Assembly (NCBI GenBank): GCA_002399815.1
Contig: DHEJ01000006.1
Span: 15,013 to 22,422 of the forward strand
DNA: 7,410 bases
From: Acholeplasmataceae bacterium UBA4853
Lineage (GTDB): Bacteria; Bacillota_I; Bacilli_A; Acholeplasmatales; Acholeplasmataceae
Direction: 5' to 3'
Made by a program: the position numbers and the translations under genes. Below are positions 6,470 to 7,410 of this stretch, piece after piece; the first letter of the stretch is position 1; each line of letters begins with the position of its first letter. The notes beneath the pieces are model-generated. The model was given only the letters and a program-made list of their open reading frames with translations. It did no database searches and had not been told where the DNA came from.

Positions 6470-6499
6470 ATCATAACACAGACACAACTTTTATGCCAA
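6470..6499 (-). promoter_or_regulatory. Promoter for the kinase-HD gene
   Basis: On the minus strand, TTGGCA (6499-6494), 18 bases, then TATGAT (6475-6470), with TGT directly before the -10 giving an extended element. Each hexamer has one mismatch to consensus. The predicted start near 6463 leaves a leader of about 24 bases with the AGGAG site. It has the same -35 and spacer length as the promoter at 3122-3151. Confidence 0.65.
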
Positions 6500-6527
6500 A
6501 TAATCCCACATTTGAACATGTATCTCC

Positions 6528-6541
6528 AGAAAGCGTTTTCT
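6528..6541 (+). promoter_or_regulatory. Probable cre operator (CcpA-type) upstream of pflB
   Basis: AGAAAGCGTTTTCT is a near-palindrome that agrees with the strong Gram-positive cre form TGAAAGCGTTTTCA at 12 of 14 positions, including the central AAAGCGTTTTC. It ends 2 bases before a TATAAT, so a bound regulator would cover the spacer and -35 region of that promoter and repress it. CcpA control of pfl is known in some lactic acid bacteria; whether this organism has CcpA cannot be seen here. Confidence 0.55.
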
Positions 6542-6543
6542 TT

Positions 6544-6549
6544 TATAAT
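6544..6549 (+). promoter_or_regulatory. Probable -10 box for pflB
   Basis: A perfect TATAAT lies 76 bases before the pflB ATG and directly after the cre-like site. A -35 in standard position is poor. A second, weaker possibility is TATGAA at 6589-6594. The leader from a start near 6556 would be about 70 bases and contains an A-then-T tract (6600-6612). Confidence 0.4.
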
Positions 6550-6625
6550 ATACATAGCATTTTGTCAAGTGAAGTTATAAAATAAAGGTATGAAAATCGA
6601 AAAAAAATTTTTGGAGGAAGAAACT

Positions 6626-7410
6626 ATGAGTAATCCTTGGATAGGATTTAAAAGTGGCGCTTGGGAGAAAAGTGTCAATGTATCAGACTTTATACATAAA
6701 AACTATAAAGAGTATAAAGGCGATGATTCTTTTTTAGAAGGTGCTGTTGAAAGTTCCTTAAAATTAAATGAAGCATTCAAAGATTTATTAAAGCTTGAAA
6801 AAGAAAAAGGTGGCGTGATTGATTTAGATACTAAAGTTGCATCTACAATCGTTAGTCATAAACCGGGTTACATTATTAAAGACTTAGAAAAGATTGTTGG
6901 TCTACAAACAGATGCTCCACTTAAACGTGGTTTTTTCCCTGAAGGTGGTATCAGTGTTGCAGTTAAAGCAACTGAAGCATATGGTTATAAAGTTGATCAA
7001 GAAACAATCGATTTATATACGAATGTAAGAAAGACACATAATCAAGGTGTTTTTGATGCTTATACACCAGAAATTAGACGTGCTAGACGTTCTCATATCA
7101 TCACTGGTTTACCAGATGGTTATGGTCGTGGTCGTATTATTGGTGATTACCGTAGAGTTGCACTATATGGTATTGATTTTTTAATTAAAGATAAAAAGAA
7201 TCAACAAAATGGTTTAGTTTTCCCAATGACTGAAGATGTGATTCGTTTAAGAGAAGAAATTACTGATCAAATCAAATCATTGAACGAATTAATTCAATTA
7301 GGTGATATGTATGGCTTTGATTTAAGAAGACCAGCGCAAGATTCACTTGAAGCAGTTCAATGGTTATATCTAGCATATCTTGCTGCTGTTAAAGAACAAA
7401 ATGGTGCAGC
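6626..7410 (+). CDS. pflB: Pyruvate formate-lyase (formate C-acetyltransferase), N-terminal part
   Basis: This glycyl-radical enzyme splits pyruvate with CoA into acetyl-CoA and formate during anaerobic fermentation in the cytoplasm. The visible 261 codons, cut by the window end, are about a third of the usual 740-760 residues and align closely with the N-terminus of E. coli PflB: WIGFKSGAW, VNVSDFIHKNY, DTKVASTIVSHKPGYI, LEKIVGLQTDAPLKR (87-101), RKTHNQGVFDAYTPEIRRAR (135-154), GLPDGYGRGRIIGDYRRVAL (161-180, containing the pyruvate-binding Arg region) and YLAAVKEQNGA. The catalytic cysteine pair and radical glycine lie beyond the window, so activity cannot be judged. Start: ATG 6626 has GGAGG (6613-6617) 8 bases upstream; an in-frame ATG at 6590 would engulf this site. 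A cre-like operator and TATAAT precede it. The pflA activase would be expected nearby, outside the window. Confidence 0.97.
   Translation, partial: MSNPWIGFKSGAWEKSVNVSDFIHKNYKEYKGDDSFLEGAVESSLKLNEAFKDLLKLEKEKGGVIDLDTKVASTIVSHKPGYIIKDLEKIVGLQTDAPLKRGFFPEGGISVAVKATEAYGYKVDQETIDLYTNVRKTHNQGVFDAYTPEIRRARRSHIITGLPDGYGRGRIIGDYRRVALYGIDFLIKDKKNQQNGLVFPMTEDVIRLREEITDQIKSLNELIQLGDMYGFDLRRPAQDSLEAVQWLYLAYLAAVKEQNGA

Noticed and set aside
6440..6487. Longer N-terminus of the kinase-HD protein
   Set aside because: The extra 16 codons include the AGGAG site and the predicted -10 box. The P-loop begins nine residues after ATG 6439, as in T4 Pnk.
6590..6625. In-frame upstream ATG extending PflB by 12 residues
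   Set aside because: AAAGG is only one base from this ATG, while GGAGG at 6613-6617 fits ATG 6626 well and would otherwise be coding.
1..7410. Mycoplasma-type UGA-tryptophan code
   Set aside because: All conserved Trp positions seen (for example in PurA, Cls and PflB) use TGG, and no in-frame TGA interrupts any gene.
1..7410. Mobile element, CRISPR array, toxin-antitoxin or defence system
   Set aside because: No transposase, integrase, terminal inverted repeats, spaced repeats or effector motifs were found. The inverted repeats present are hairpin-like and intergenic.

Overview
The window is AT-rich DNA with compact genes, strong purine-rich ribosome binding sites, U-tailed hairpin terminators, and UGG (not UGA) for every tryptophan. 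Together with the gene content this suggests a low-GC Bacillota or Mollicutes-type bacterium that uses the standard genetic code. An Acholeplasma-like organism is my best guess. The assignment is inference from composition and protein character; no database search was possible.

Left part (1-2803, + strand): the C-terminus of an unrecognised protein ends at 297 and is followed by a strong hairpin. Next come purA (adenylosuccinate synthase, 379-1611) and, 10 bases later, a class I aminotransferase of the aspartate/aromatic type (1622-2803). The two look like one transcription unit. PurA consumes aspartate and the aminotransferase could supply it.

Middle (2804-3252): this 449-base gap between large genes is not empty. 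On the minus strand it holds what looks like a complete miniature transcription unit: a good promoter (TTGGCA, 18 bases, TATACT), a leader of about 135 bases, a 23-codon Ala/Pro/Lys-rich ORF with its own Shine-Dalgarno, and a strong intrinsic terminator. This is the most unusual item in the window. A + strand promoter for cls begins in the same gap.

Centre and right: cls (cardiolipin synthase, two HKD motifs, 3253-4758) meets, tail to tail with a 9-base overlap, a minus-strand pair. The pair is a YjdF/DUF2238-like membrane protein (4750-5418) and, upstream of it, a two-domain protein (5489-6439). The latter joins a T4 Pnk-like polynucleotide kinase to an HD phosphohydrolase and is a candidate RNA/DNA end-healing enzyme. 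Across a divergent 186-base promoter region lies the start of pflB (pyruvate formate-lyase, 6626 to the window end). A sequence very close to a CcpA-binding cre site sits at its putative promoter, as expected for a carbon-regulated fermentation gene.

Most of the window is ordinary housekeeping metabolism. The items that deserve a second look are the small lysine-rich gene with its leader and the kinase-HD fusion.
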